NCBI GenBank assembly: GCA_963995525.1
Contig: OZ023214.1
Span: 14,022,081-14,086,080, forward strand
DNA: 64,000 bases
From: Escarpia spicata
Lineage: Eukaryota > Annelida > Polychaeta > Sabellida > Siboglinidae
Direction of reading: 5' to 3'
The translations under genes were made by a program, and so were the position numbers. The notes below the pieces were generated by a model. That model had not been told where the DNA came from and ran no database searches. It saw nothing but the letters and a program-made list of their open reading frames with translations. This document shows, piece by piece, positions 53,241-64,000 of this stretch (position 1 is its first letter; every line of letters begins with the position of its first letter).

Positions 53241-54900
53241 GTGTTATTTATTTCTTAGCCGACACACTTTGCGTCCACGTTTTGCAGCTGTGTTGCCAAA
53301 TAGTGTGTGTCCTCGGATTGACCAATGGAGTCGGATACAAGTTACACATGTGTGTCCTCACACTGATAGTTTAGTCAAAATCTAATATTTCTATCTCTCG
53401 TAGAATGCCTCTATGTGTGTCACCCGTCAATATTTACGAATGGATGCAGGCAGTAATCCGACTAAAGGGTCAACTAGCCAAATTGCTGCCAAATACCATT
53501 CCGCTTAGTAAAATCAGCTAAAAATGCACCATCTTACTGTCAACAACTTCTACAATCACACCGGGAAATCTTACTACACAAATGCACTTATGTCAGAGCA
53601 GGTGAATTTTGTAAAAAATCATTTCTCAAAAATACATTGCACTTTTGTTCGTAACCAAGTAACCAAGCAGGAAGTCTAACAGTGTCCTGACCCCAAATAG
53701 ACATGGTTATTTTGGAGAAAAATGTTGAAAACAACACACTTTATAGGCACCAATGGTACAAGCACTCTGCAATTTTATTTTTGGTAATCCTCCATGTGTT
53801 TTATGCACATTTCAAAAGTGCCACCAAACTTGAAAAATCAGTACTTCACTGTTGGACAATTTGTAATCCAACACAACATTCTCAGGTGGCTCTGTGAACT
53901 CCTGATACAGTTTTCCAGAAAGTCCAATATGTGTTTTATAAGAACATTTAATACAGCCAGTTGTTATGTTACATTCAAATTTATATTGATTTTTTGCCCT
54001 TGTGCCCTATTTCCAAAGGTAAACATCAACAAAAAGTCAACTTAGGGTGTGAATTCCTCAAAGGCCAGACATCTCAAGCAGTTCACTTACATAAGCAGGA
54101 AGTCTAACAGTGTCGTGACCACATAGACCGTCAGTCTTGCAATGTATCTGGTTTCTATAATATTAGTCATTACGTATTTTTTTTGGTTTTATGGTACATA
54201 GAATACATAAACCGTCACTGAAAAGGGAATTCATCAGCTGTCAACGCACAGTTTAATAGTTTTTTCTTGTTGCATAAATTGATCACATTTGTTTGCATTC
54301 CCTTCGTTCTCCAGCATAGTACTTTTGTTTGGGATTGAAGACCTTTGAATTAATGGTCTTATTAATGCCAAAAAAATGTTTTTTTTATCTCGCCCTTATG
54401 GAAATCGTACTGTTCGCGCCAAGCCTCTTTCTCCAATGTTCTCTAATACAGAAACAGCGTTTGTTCCCTGTCGTGTCGGTTTACGATAACAGTTGACACA
54501 GATGACTAAACCTCCAAGACTGACAGATATGTTGCATAAGTTCTTAGGCATGGTTGTGGTACGGGTGCCCCGAGGTAGGTGGCTTAGGTCAACGTCAGAC
54601 GTAAGTCAACGGCCAACAGGTGCAATGTTGTTTATAACTACAATGGAAGCCCTGTAATTTAAGCGTCCATGCCATAGGAAAGTTTACACGCAGCGGTTGG
54701 CGTAGATCATGTAACTCGAAACAACCATAGAAGAGCGTTGCGAACAATTGTAACTACTTCATACGTAGGTACGTTTTGTTATAAAAAAAAGTACGTCCAT
54801 TGAGCGGTTAGTACGCCATTCTGGAGGTGCGCCAAGCCAGAACATCGAATGGCGAGGACTGGCGGGGCACATCGTTGAAATGGCAAAACGAATCCTACAT
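53241..54900. other. Intergenic, nothing certain
   Basis: AAGCAGGAAGTCTAACAGTG at about 53,668 recurs in direct orientation at about 54,094. No coding block recognised. Confidence 0.4.
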
Positions 54901-54937
54901 ACTTCGGTAGTTTGAAACGCGAACATGCTTACTATGC

Positions 54938-54939
<2 letters not shown>

Positions 54940-54993
<54 letters not shown>

Positions 54994-54996
54994 GCG
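54940..54996. repeat. (TA)n(TG)n microsatellite
   Basis: (TA)n followed by (TG)n. The inverted copy (57,360-57,450) is longer. Confidence 0.95.
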
Positions 54997-55118
54997 TGTG
55001 TGTGTGCATGTACATGTGCGTGTGGGCGCGCGCGCATGTATGTGTGTTATGTGTGTGTCCGCGTGCATTCCTGTGTGCGCATACTAGTGCATGGGTTTGT
55101 ATAATTAACATAGCACGG

Positions 55119-55275
55119 CATGTGTGTTTGTGTGTTTGTGTGTTAGTGTGTTTGGTTGTTTGTGTGTTTGTGTGTTTGTGTGTTTGTGTGTTTGTGTGTT
55201 TGGTTGTTTGTGTGTTTGTGTGTTTGTGTGTTTGTGTGTTTGTGTGTTTGTGTGTTTGTGTGTTTGTGTGTTTCA
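55119..55275. repeat. (GTTTGTGT)n repeat
   Basis: 8-bp units with occasional GTTTGGTT variants; inverted counterpart at 57,102-57,246 has a different unit number. Confidence 0.95.
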
Positions 55276-56039
55276 AACATGAATATAAAACCTTTAACCC
55301 ATATGATTTCCATACGAACTATAATGTATTAAATACACGAACTATAATGTATTAACATTCGGCCAGTTAAGCAGCAGCCTTATGACAGTTAACTCACGCG
55401 ATTGGAATCGTAATAATTAACCACTATAATTACGATTGACGGCTGCCCGTGGTGACGTTTGTTCGAGGGTTGTATCTCAGCAGACGGCGAAGTAATCGTG
55501 TCTCGCGGGCAGTTGGCGCCCGTGTAGAAAGATTGGACAGTTGTACCCAAATGACTGATATTCAACTAATCAGCGTCGTCCAGGGAATGTGAATGTGTAA
55601 TTAGTTATATCTAAAGTTATTTAAAGGAGTGGTTCTTATTAAAACAAAATTAGGACCGATATGCATACATTACAATACATTAAAGACAAAGTAGAATCAG
55701 CCAACGGCACAACGTTTCAGAGAAATACTCAGCCAAGACACAAGCAATGCACACGACCACTAAAGCCATGTTTTATCTACTTGGCTGTAGCAGGAGCGTG
55801 AGCCGTAATTGTTTGTTGCACCTAATAATAGAGCAAGAGCGTGTAGTACTTTATTTGCTTGAAATGGCCTATTGTGTGCATGATTAGTGCATATGTATAT
55901 ACCTATTTAGGGGCTATTGAAAACATCGCATCGTAAGGTTCCTGGGTAATGCACTGAAATGTTACTGGTCTGTGAATACCTCTAGGTAACTTTAGGCATC
56001 GTCGACCACAATCCAAAATCCAGGGCCGAATAATGTTTA

Positions 56040-56239
56040 NNNNNNNNNNNNNNNNNNNNNNNNNNNNNNNNNNNNNNNNNNNNNNNNNNNNNNNNNNNNN
56101 NNNNNNNNNNNNNNNNNNNNNNNNNNNNNNNNNNNNNNNNNNNNNNNNNNNNNNNNNNNNNNNNNNNNNNNNNNNNNNNNNNNNNNNNNNNNNNNNNNNN
56201 NNNNNNNNNNNNNNNNNNNNNNNNNNNNNNNNNNNNNNN
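56040..56239. other. Assembly gap, 200 N
   Basis: Exactly 200 Ns, a conventional scaffold-gap size, at the centre of the inverted duplication. Confidence 1.
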
Positions 56240-56335
56240 GATGAAGAAGTAGAGGGAGAGAGATTTGATCACCATACTTGACAACACCAACGGCCGTTCA
56301 CCTTCTAAAATATATGATTTAATTTATTATTATTA
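56240..56335. other. Single-copy spacer beside the gap
   Basis: The only sequence of this region without a mirror in the left arm, whose counterpart is hidden by the gap. Contains (TTA)n. Confidence 0.7.
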
Positions 56336-57373
56336 TAAACATTATTCGGCCCTGGATTTTGGATTGTGGTCGACGATGCCTAAAGTTACCTAGAGGTATT
56401 CACAGACCAGTAACATTTCAGTGCATTACCCAGGAACCTTACGATGCGATGTTTTCAATAGCCCCTAAATAGGTATATACATATGCACTAATCATGCACA
56501 CAATAGGCCATTTCAAGCAAATAAAGTACTACACGCTCTTGCTCTATTATTAGGTGCAACAAACAATTACGGCTCACGCTCCTGCTACAGCCAAGTAGAT
56601 AAAACATGGCTTTAGTGGTCGTGTGCATTGCTTGTGTCTTGGCTGAGTATTTCTCTGAAACGTTGTGCCGTTGGCTGATTCTACTTTGTCTTTAATGTAT
56701 TGTAATGTATGCATATCGGTCCTAATTTTGTTTTAATAAGAACCACTCCTTTAAATAACTTTAGATATAACTAATTACACATTCACATTCCCTGGACGAC
56801 GCTGATTAGTTGAATATCAGTCATTTGGGTACAACTGTCCAATCTTTCTACACGGACGCCAACTGCCCGCGAGACACGATTACTTCGCCGTCTGCTGAGA
56901 TACAACCCTCGAACAAACGTCACCACGGGCAGCCGTCAATCGTAATTATAGTGGTTAATTATTACGATTCCAATCGCGTGAGTTAACTGTCATAAGGCTG
57001 CTGCTTAACTGGCCGAATGTTAATACATTATAGTTCGTGTATTTAATACATTATAGTTCGTATGGAAATCATATGGGTTAAAGGTTTTATATTCATGTTT
57101 GAAACACACAAACACACAAACACACAAACACACAAACACACAAACACACAAACACACAAACACACAAACACACAAACAACCAAACACACAAACACACAAA
57201 CACACAAACAACCAAACACACTAACACACAAACACACAAACACACATGCCGTGCTATGTTAATTATACAAACCCATGCACTAGTATGCGCACACAGGAAT
57301 GCACGCGGACACACACATAACACACATACATGCGCGCGCGCCCACACGCACATGTACATGCACACACACACGC

Positions 57374-57453
<80 letters not shown>

Positions 57454-59150
57454 GCATAGTAAGCATGTTCGCGTTTCAAACTACCGAAGTATGTAGGATT
57501 CGTTTTGCCATTTCAACGATGTGCCCCGCCAGTCCTCGCCATTCGATGTTCTGGCTTGGCGCACCTCCAGAATGGCGTACTAACCGCTCAATGGACGTAC
57601 TTTTTTTTATAACAAAACGTACCTACGTATGAAGTAGTTACAATTGTTCGCAACGCTCTTCTATGGTTGTTTCGAGTTACATGATCTACGCCAACCGCTG
57701 CGTGTAAACTTTCCTATGGCATGGACGCTTAAATTACAGGGCTTCCATTGTAGTTATAAACAACATTGCACCTGTTGGCCGTTGACTTACGTCTGACGTT
57801 GACCTAAGCCACCTACCTCGGGGCACCCGTACCACAACCATGCCTAAGAACTTATGCAACATATCTGTCAGTCTTGGAGGTTTAGTCATCTGTGTCAACT
57901 GTTATCGTAAACCGACACGACAGGGAACAAACGCTGTTTCTGTATTAGAGAACATTGGAGAAAGAGGCTTGGCGCGAACAGTACGATTTCCATAAGGGCG
58001 AGATAAAAAAAACATTTTTTTGGCATTAATAAGACCATTAATTCAAAGGTCTTCAATCCCAAACAAAAGTACTATGCTGGAGAACGAAGGGAATGCAAAC
58101 AAATGTGATCAATTTATGCAACAAGAAAAAACTATTAAACTGTGCGTTGACAGCTGATGAATTCCCTTTTCAGTGACGGTTTATGTATTCTATGTACCAT
58201 AAAACCAAAAAAAATACGTAATGACTAATATTATAGAAACCAGATACATTGCAAGACTGACGGTCTATGTGGTCACGACACTGTTAGACTTCCTGCTTAT
58301 GTAAGTGAACTGCTTGAGATGTCTGGCCTTTGAGGAATTCACACCCTAAGTTGACTTTTTGTTGATGTTTACCTTTGGAAATAGGGCACAAGGGCAAAAA
58401 ATCAATATAAATTTGAATGTAACATAACAACTGGCTGTATTAAATGTTCTTATAAAACACATATTGGACTTTCTGGAAAACTGTATCAGGAGTTCACAGA
58501 GCCACCTGAGAATGTTGTGTTGGATTACAAATTGTCCAACAGTGAAGTACTGATTTTTCAAGTTTGGTGGCACTTTTGAAATGTGCATAAAACACATGGA
58601 GGATTACCAAAAATAAAATTGCAGAGTGCTTGTACCATTGGTGCCTATAAAGTGTGTTGTTTTCAACATTTTTCTCCAAAATAACCATGTCTATTTGGGG
58701 TCAGGACACTGTTAGACTTCCTGCTTGGTTACTTGGTTACGAACAAAAGTGCAATGTATTTTTGAGAAATGATTTTTTACAAAATTCACCTGCTCTGACA
58801 TAAGTGCATTTGTGTAGTAAGATTTCCCGGTGTGATTGTAGAAGTTGTTGACAGTAAGATGGTGCATTTTTAGCTGATTTTACTAAGCGGAATGGTATTT
58901 GGCAGCAATTTGGCTAGTTGACCCTTTAGTCGGATTACTGCCTGCATCCATTCGTAAATATTGACGGGTGACACACATAGAGGCATTCTACGAGAGATAG
59001 AAATATTAGATTTTGACTAAACTATCAGTGTGAGGACACACATGTGTAACTTGTATCCGACTCCATTGGTCAATCCGAGGACACACACTATTTGGCAACA
59101 CAGCTGCAAAACGTGGACGCAAAGTGTGTCGGCTAAGAAATAAATAACAC

Positions 59151-60291
59151 GTATATGACGATGAAGATTATGTTGAAGATGACGACGAAAATGTTGACAT
59201 TGATGATGAACACCAAAATGTTGAAAATGTAGATGACAATGAAGAAGAAGATGATGACGATTATAATGACGAAGGTAATGATGTAACGAAGATTAAAAGG
59301 ATGAAGATTCTTACGAAGGAGATGATGAAGATGAACATGAAGACTATGATAATTATGATGATAACGAAGAAGAAAAAAAAGATGATAATGATGAAGATGG
59401 TGATTAACTTGATGAAGAATATGAACATGACAAAAATAATGGCTATGGTGATGAAGGTCATGCAGAGGACGATGGATACTAAGATTATGACGATGATCAC
59501 GAAGATGAAGATGACAGTGGTGATGATGATGACGAAGATTGTGATGGTGATATTGACATGAAGATGAATATGATGATGACGATTAAAATAAGTTGATGAA
59601 GATGATACAATTACAGTGATGCATATGGTGATTAAGATGAAGACGACGACAACGAAGAAGATGATGATGTTGATGATAGCGATGAATATGACGATAATGA
59701 TGACATTTATGATGAAGAAGATGAAAATGATAACGAAGAAAATGTAGTTCTTGATGGTGGTGAAGATGATGATTATACGGAAGGAGATGAAGATGAAAAC
59801 TATGATGAAGGAGTAGAAGACAACGAAGAGAGATGCTGATGATTATGATGAAGGAATAGACGACAGAAGATAACGATAAAAATGGTAATGAAGAATATTA
59901 TGAATAGGACGATGATGATGAATAAAAAAATTACGATAATCACGAAGATGATAAATAAATTATAAATATGATAGTGAAGATGATAATGACAATGATTAAG
60001 ACGAAGTTGGTGATGATGATGGTATTGACAATGAAGAGGATGAAAAATATGATAACAATTAAAACGAAGAGTATGAAGACGATGACGGTAATGCATATGA
60101 ATTGTTAAGATGGTGATTAAGATGAACAATATGGTAAAGATGACGATGATAAGAGCAGTTATGATGAAGAGGATGATGAAAATGATGATGACGTTTATGA
60201 CAATGACGATGAATACGGTGAAGCTGAAAATGGTGGTGAAGATGACGATGACAATGATGGGAAAGAGATGACATGCACACAGATCGAAAAT
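59151..60291. repeat. Imperfect (GAT/GAA)n tract, inverted copy
   Basis: Mirror of 52,100-53,240. Confidence 0.9.
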
Positions 60292-60763
60292 ATACTGACA
60301 TAGCGAGAACAAAAACACGAATTAATAGGACACATACATATTGGCGAGGGTTATGCCCTGATGTCAACGAAGAGACTCATATAAAGATTTCCACACCAGG
60401 ACATTGGTACTGCAAAATGTGGACACACATGCATAGTTCCAACATAGTGATGATAACTACACAGCGGGGGAGAGACGCGTTCCACAATATGCAAGAGATG
60501 GTGATACATACAGAGTGTGGGTACATTCTACCAAAGTGACGATACATGTGTTAGTCTACAAGAAGAGTTTAACACACAACGTGAGGACAAATACAAATAG
60601 TCTACAGTTAGGATATATACTATGCAATGAATCGGAGCTAACGAAATAAAATTGTTTTTATTCGAAGAAGGCCTACTAATACAACGTGAACATTTATTGT
60701 AGTCACATGTCTACTTTATTTGAAATCACATGTCCATTCTGGAGACACTGCAACGTCAAGAAG

Positions 60764-61974
60764 TTAGACGCGCTGCTTGCTGATTATGCGGTTTCTAATG
60801 AAATCTTTTATATTTTTCCATGATCGGTTCTTCAAGGCAGCCTCATAAGTGCGCACACGTTCGATTGCCGCCTTTCCTGGCAACTGTTTCAATGCGACGT
60901 CGTTTGTAAAGTGCCGCAGCACTGCTTCCGTTTCTTCCGTTGACCACGCTATTCTTTTGCACTTGGGCCGACTGTCTGGTGATGCTGAAATGTTTTATAC
61001 AGAATAACATAACGATAGACCTGCATTGCCGTAGTGCACGAACGTTATACTCAACTAAATTCAAGCTAACGAATAATCATGTCACTAGTGAGCACACACG
61101 TTTTTGATTTAAACCAGTCATGAGTACAAATACATATAGAATATGTAACTAATAGTAAAACCACGTTGTTGTGCCATAACAATGGCAGCTCAGAGGTGCA
61201 TTACAGTAGGCCTACTAAAATATTAATGCATACATTATGAATAAAGGAAGATATATAAATATGTGTAAAAGGGCAAAAATAATATCAATAATAAATAATA
61301 TATAAAATTAAAAAGACGAATAAAACAAAGAATAATAAATAAATTATATTAATTGTATGACGACACATAGTATATTTTTGTAGATAATATGTAACTGTAT
61401 ACAAGTTTTATTTACCCAACGGTCCTCTTCAAACATGCTATGTAATAATGATTATTATATACCGCCATACCCACTAATGTTTGCAGCCCTGTACATGTAC
61501 ATAAAACTAACAAATAAAATAAAAACATTTAAAATACAAGAATACATAACTTAAAATAACAAACATCAGTTTAAAGCAAGCTAGTTTTATATGCTAAAAT
61601 AAATATATAAATTGTTTACTTAAAAATAAATATCAATATTAGTCAGTCAAGCGTTTTGGTTTTACACCAGTTATAAATATCGATGCATAATATGCATGTG
61701 TATATAGTAGCGATATTTGTATTAGGTTTTGGTACGTATATATATAAGTGGATAAGCTGTCGATTTGCTTGATAGGTTTTTTAAGCACAACAATAAGAAG
61801 TGTCAAATGTAATGGACATGCAAGAATTAAACAAACCTTACGTTACCCCTAGGTAGTCGTTAAGGATTCTCTGTACCGTCATCATGGGGGTCTTCAGAAG
61901 TTGAATCGACGTCAATTTCTATAAAATATTTGCATGTATTACCAGTACTCAAAATATGTGATATATTTTATGAT

Positions 61975-62012
<38 letters not shown>

Positions 62013-64000
62013 GCCATAACAAATTACTTCACAATAAAATATTCAACTACGCAATTGCAGCATGTCGATAATGGAAGACTCTAATTCGGTCAATTAAATA
62101 ATCATCTAAAACACAAGGACATGTCTCATAATACATGAATGGTAATCATCACCCGAGCAATAAAACCTCTTTGACCACCGCCGTGCCTATTTTGTTATTA
62201 ATACAAATACAAAGAGCATTGTTTAAATAGAAATCAAGCATATGCATGAGGGTAGATATGTTGTATTATTATAAGCCAGCTTTTAAATACAACATATATT
62301 ATGTTGTTAATACATGAAGTAATCTGCATTGCACTGCATTTGTAAAAATGATATAGTCACTGAATAGACTGTGTACCTTCATCAGCATCCACGGTTATGT
62401 CATCCAACTGTTGCCCTGTCTTCAAGCCAACGCCTCCTTTCTCCATGGCGAGTAGAAGTTTGGAAACTTTTGCCACTTGGAGTGTTTGGTCAGGAAGACG
62501 GTAATATTCCCGGTGCACCCTGATGTCATGCCCTAGGTAGCGTGCTAGCAAGTCAAGCTCGTGGTCCTTCAAATTAAGTATTTGGCTCATCGTTGCAATT
62601 TGCTTCCTAAGTTGTGTTGACCTTAGTAGGTGTGGTTCCTTTGCACCGCAAGCCTCACTCATAGCTCGCAGACAATCTGAGCCTCTCACGTATTCCCGAG
62701 ATCCATAGTGTGAACGAGCAAACACATATTTATTGTCCTCCGGAATGCTTGCACTATGCCTGCGAGACACCAAGATGTCCAGCCATCCTTTGGTTTCCTT
62801 GTTCATGAGCACGGGGACGGTCGTGCCACGCTTTCCTCGAACTTCGACACAACAGAAATGTTGACTGAGTTTCTTTTCCAAATCGGATAAATGGTCAAAT
62901 ACAAAGCCGTCCTGGCCAGCCTGCTTGATCTTCGTATACTCTTCAACTGTCATCTGTGACACCTCCCCTTGGCGCCGACGGTTGAATAGGATGAGTCTTG
63001 TAACCGCTACATCTCTGAGGATGCTCCATGTTGACTGTGATGCATGATCCTTCAAGCCAGCGGCTGCTTGTTTCCCTTCCTCCTTCAGGTAATCTGACAG
63101 AAGATGGACATCACTGGCTAGTGGAAGAATTTTCACTTTGTTTCGTTTTAAGTCATACAGTGTTCTGAGGGCATGGGTTGACATTTCCTCGGTCCAGTTG
63201 ATATCCATCAGTTTCTGAAATGACTTTGCCATTTTTTGTTTCTCTCCATCGCCAGACTCTATTGCTTTTCCTTCACATATTTTCGCACACTTGCGCAAGC
63301 TGTGACCCAGTTTCAGAGCAAGTGATGGTGTCTTATAAGTGTGTTCCGCAGCTTCAAATCCAGCAACACGTTTTGTTGCTGTTGTGACTACTCTGAATTG
63401 GCCAGGATCAATGAAGTCCTCCATGTTGGCATCTTCCTTTCCACTGTCTCTACGTAGCTGCACAAGGAGACGCCCCATCTCTCTCATCTTATTTCTTATG
63501 TAGTTGTGTTGGTGTGTGTTGTGTCCTACTTTGCTATACAACTTCTCACCAAATGACATAATGAGTTTGTCGGCTTTGATTACTCGGGTGACTCGATCAT
63601 GTCGCATGCAGCATATTACCTTGTTGAGCTCCTGACTTACCCCCGGTGGAGGAGGTAACAGGAGCTTGCAGCTTACCGCCTTTCTCTTTCTGGTCTTTCT
63701 CGATGGCTCCCCAGGCGATGTCTTCTCTAATTGGCACACGTGTCGCCAAAGATCTTTCCTCAACATATAGGCATAACATGTCTCACAAGGCCCATATTCA
63801 TCTGGGTGAATTCTACCTGTTGGTCGGTGGGTTACTATCAATGTCCCCTGACCTCTTCGCAAAACATCGCAGTTATGTTTGTGATTTCCCAAATTTCGTA
63901 ACAAGCACATTTTGGCAGACTTTTTGGCTTTGTCTGTTTCATGAAGATATTCAATAACTTGCGGTTCATCTCCATGCTGAGTAACTATATGTCGAGGTAG
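60764..64000 (-). CDS. Tyrosine-recombinase-like protein, right copy (5' end outside window)
   Basis: Minus strand copy of the gene at 47,884. Exon 3 is 60,764-60,984, exon 2 is 61,877-61,918 and exon 1 runs from 62,377 to the window end and beyond. Exon 1 reads identically to the left copy where both are visible (GHDIRVHREYYRLP retained) and exon 2 carries a synonymous change (CCT to CCC). Splice sites are kept. The acidic N-terminus and 36-residue repeats would lie past 64,000. Whether it is a second gene or the other allele depends on whether the inverted duplication is real. Confidence 0.7.

Larger units (their letters stand above)
48385..56039. repeat. Left arm of a large inverted duplication
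   Basis: Mirrors 56,336-64,000 with small shifts at microsatellites and scattered SNPs (for example several in 50,500-50,570). The left arm may start before 48,385; its partner lies beyond the window end. Confidence 0.85.
56336..64000. repeat. Right arm of the inverted duplication (runs off the window)
   Basis: Reverse complement of 48,385-56,039. Confidence 0.85.

Overview
The window is metazoan nuclear DNA. The genes have GT-AG introns, and the intergenic space is full of LINEs, DNA-transposon relics, SINE-like tails, minisatellites and microsatellites. Most likely it is a marine invertebrate; the species cannot be fixed from sequence alone. A 200-N scaffold gap at 56,040-56,239 shows that this is a draft assembly.

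1-14,530: the 3' half of a plus-strand OPA1 gene (mitochondrial inner-membrane dynamin-like GTPase). I resolve 14 coding exons, 898 to 13,596, that splice in phase into 457 residues of stalk, paddle and C-terminal helical region. The GTPase-domain exons lie upstream of the window. The introns hold minisatellites, a TTAA-flanked foldback element and SINE-like tails.

14,600-18,012: a second foldback element, a 30-bp minisatellite and a tandem repeat of about 370 bp. The same 370-bp family resumes at 38,150, so about 20 kb of nested insertions appears to split one array.

18,013-34,100: an RTE-like LINE with its 5' part on the minus strand and its 3' RT part on the plus strand (a 5'-inversion layout). 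It is interrupted at 19,333-32,599 by the most unusual object here, a 13.3-kb nearly perfect palindrome flanked by a 4-bp CCGA duplication. Each 6.6-kb arm carries three minisatellites, two copies of a TATA-box module, a short leader ORF with a splice donor, and two tandem copies of a small gene ending in an acidic tail with an abutting AATAAA. The centre can fold into a T shape with two side hairpins, like the topology of a parvovirus/AAV terminal hairpin. No transposase, integrase or replicase is visible in it.

34,200-43,600: a decayed CR1-like LINE, a hAT transposase C-terminus, the 3' end of a Gypsy-like LTR element, and a decayed pogo/Jerky-type transposase with a 30-bp VNTR inside its coding region.

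43,600-47,800: no gene seen; contains a 550-bp (GT)n tract.

47,800-64,000: a three-exon gene for a tyrosine-recombinase-like protein with N-terminal Cys/His-rich segments and a short C-terminal Trp-rich domain. It occurs once on the plus strand and again, inverted, on the minus strand, running off the window end. The two copies sit in long inverted arms around the 200-N gap. The arms differ by SNPs and repeat lengths, so allelic haplotigs joined head to head are at least as likely as a real inverted duplication.
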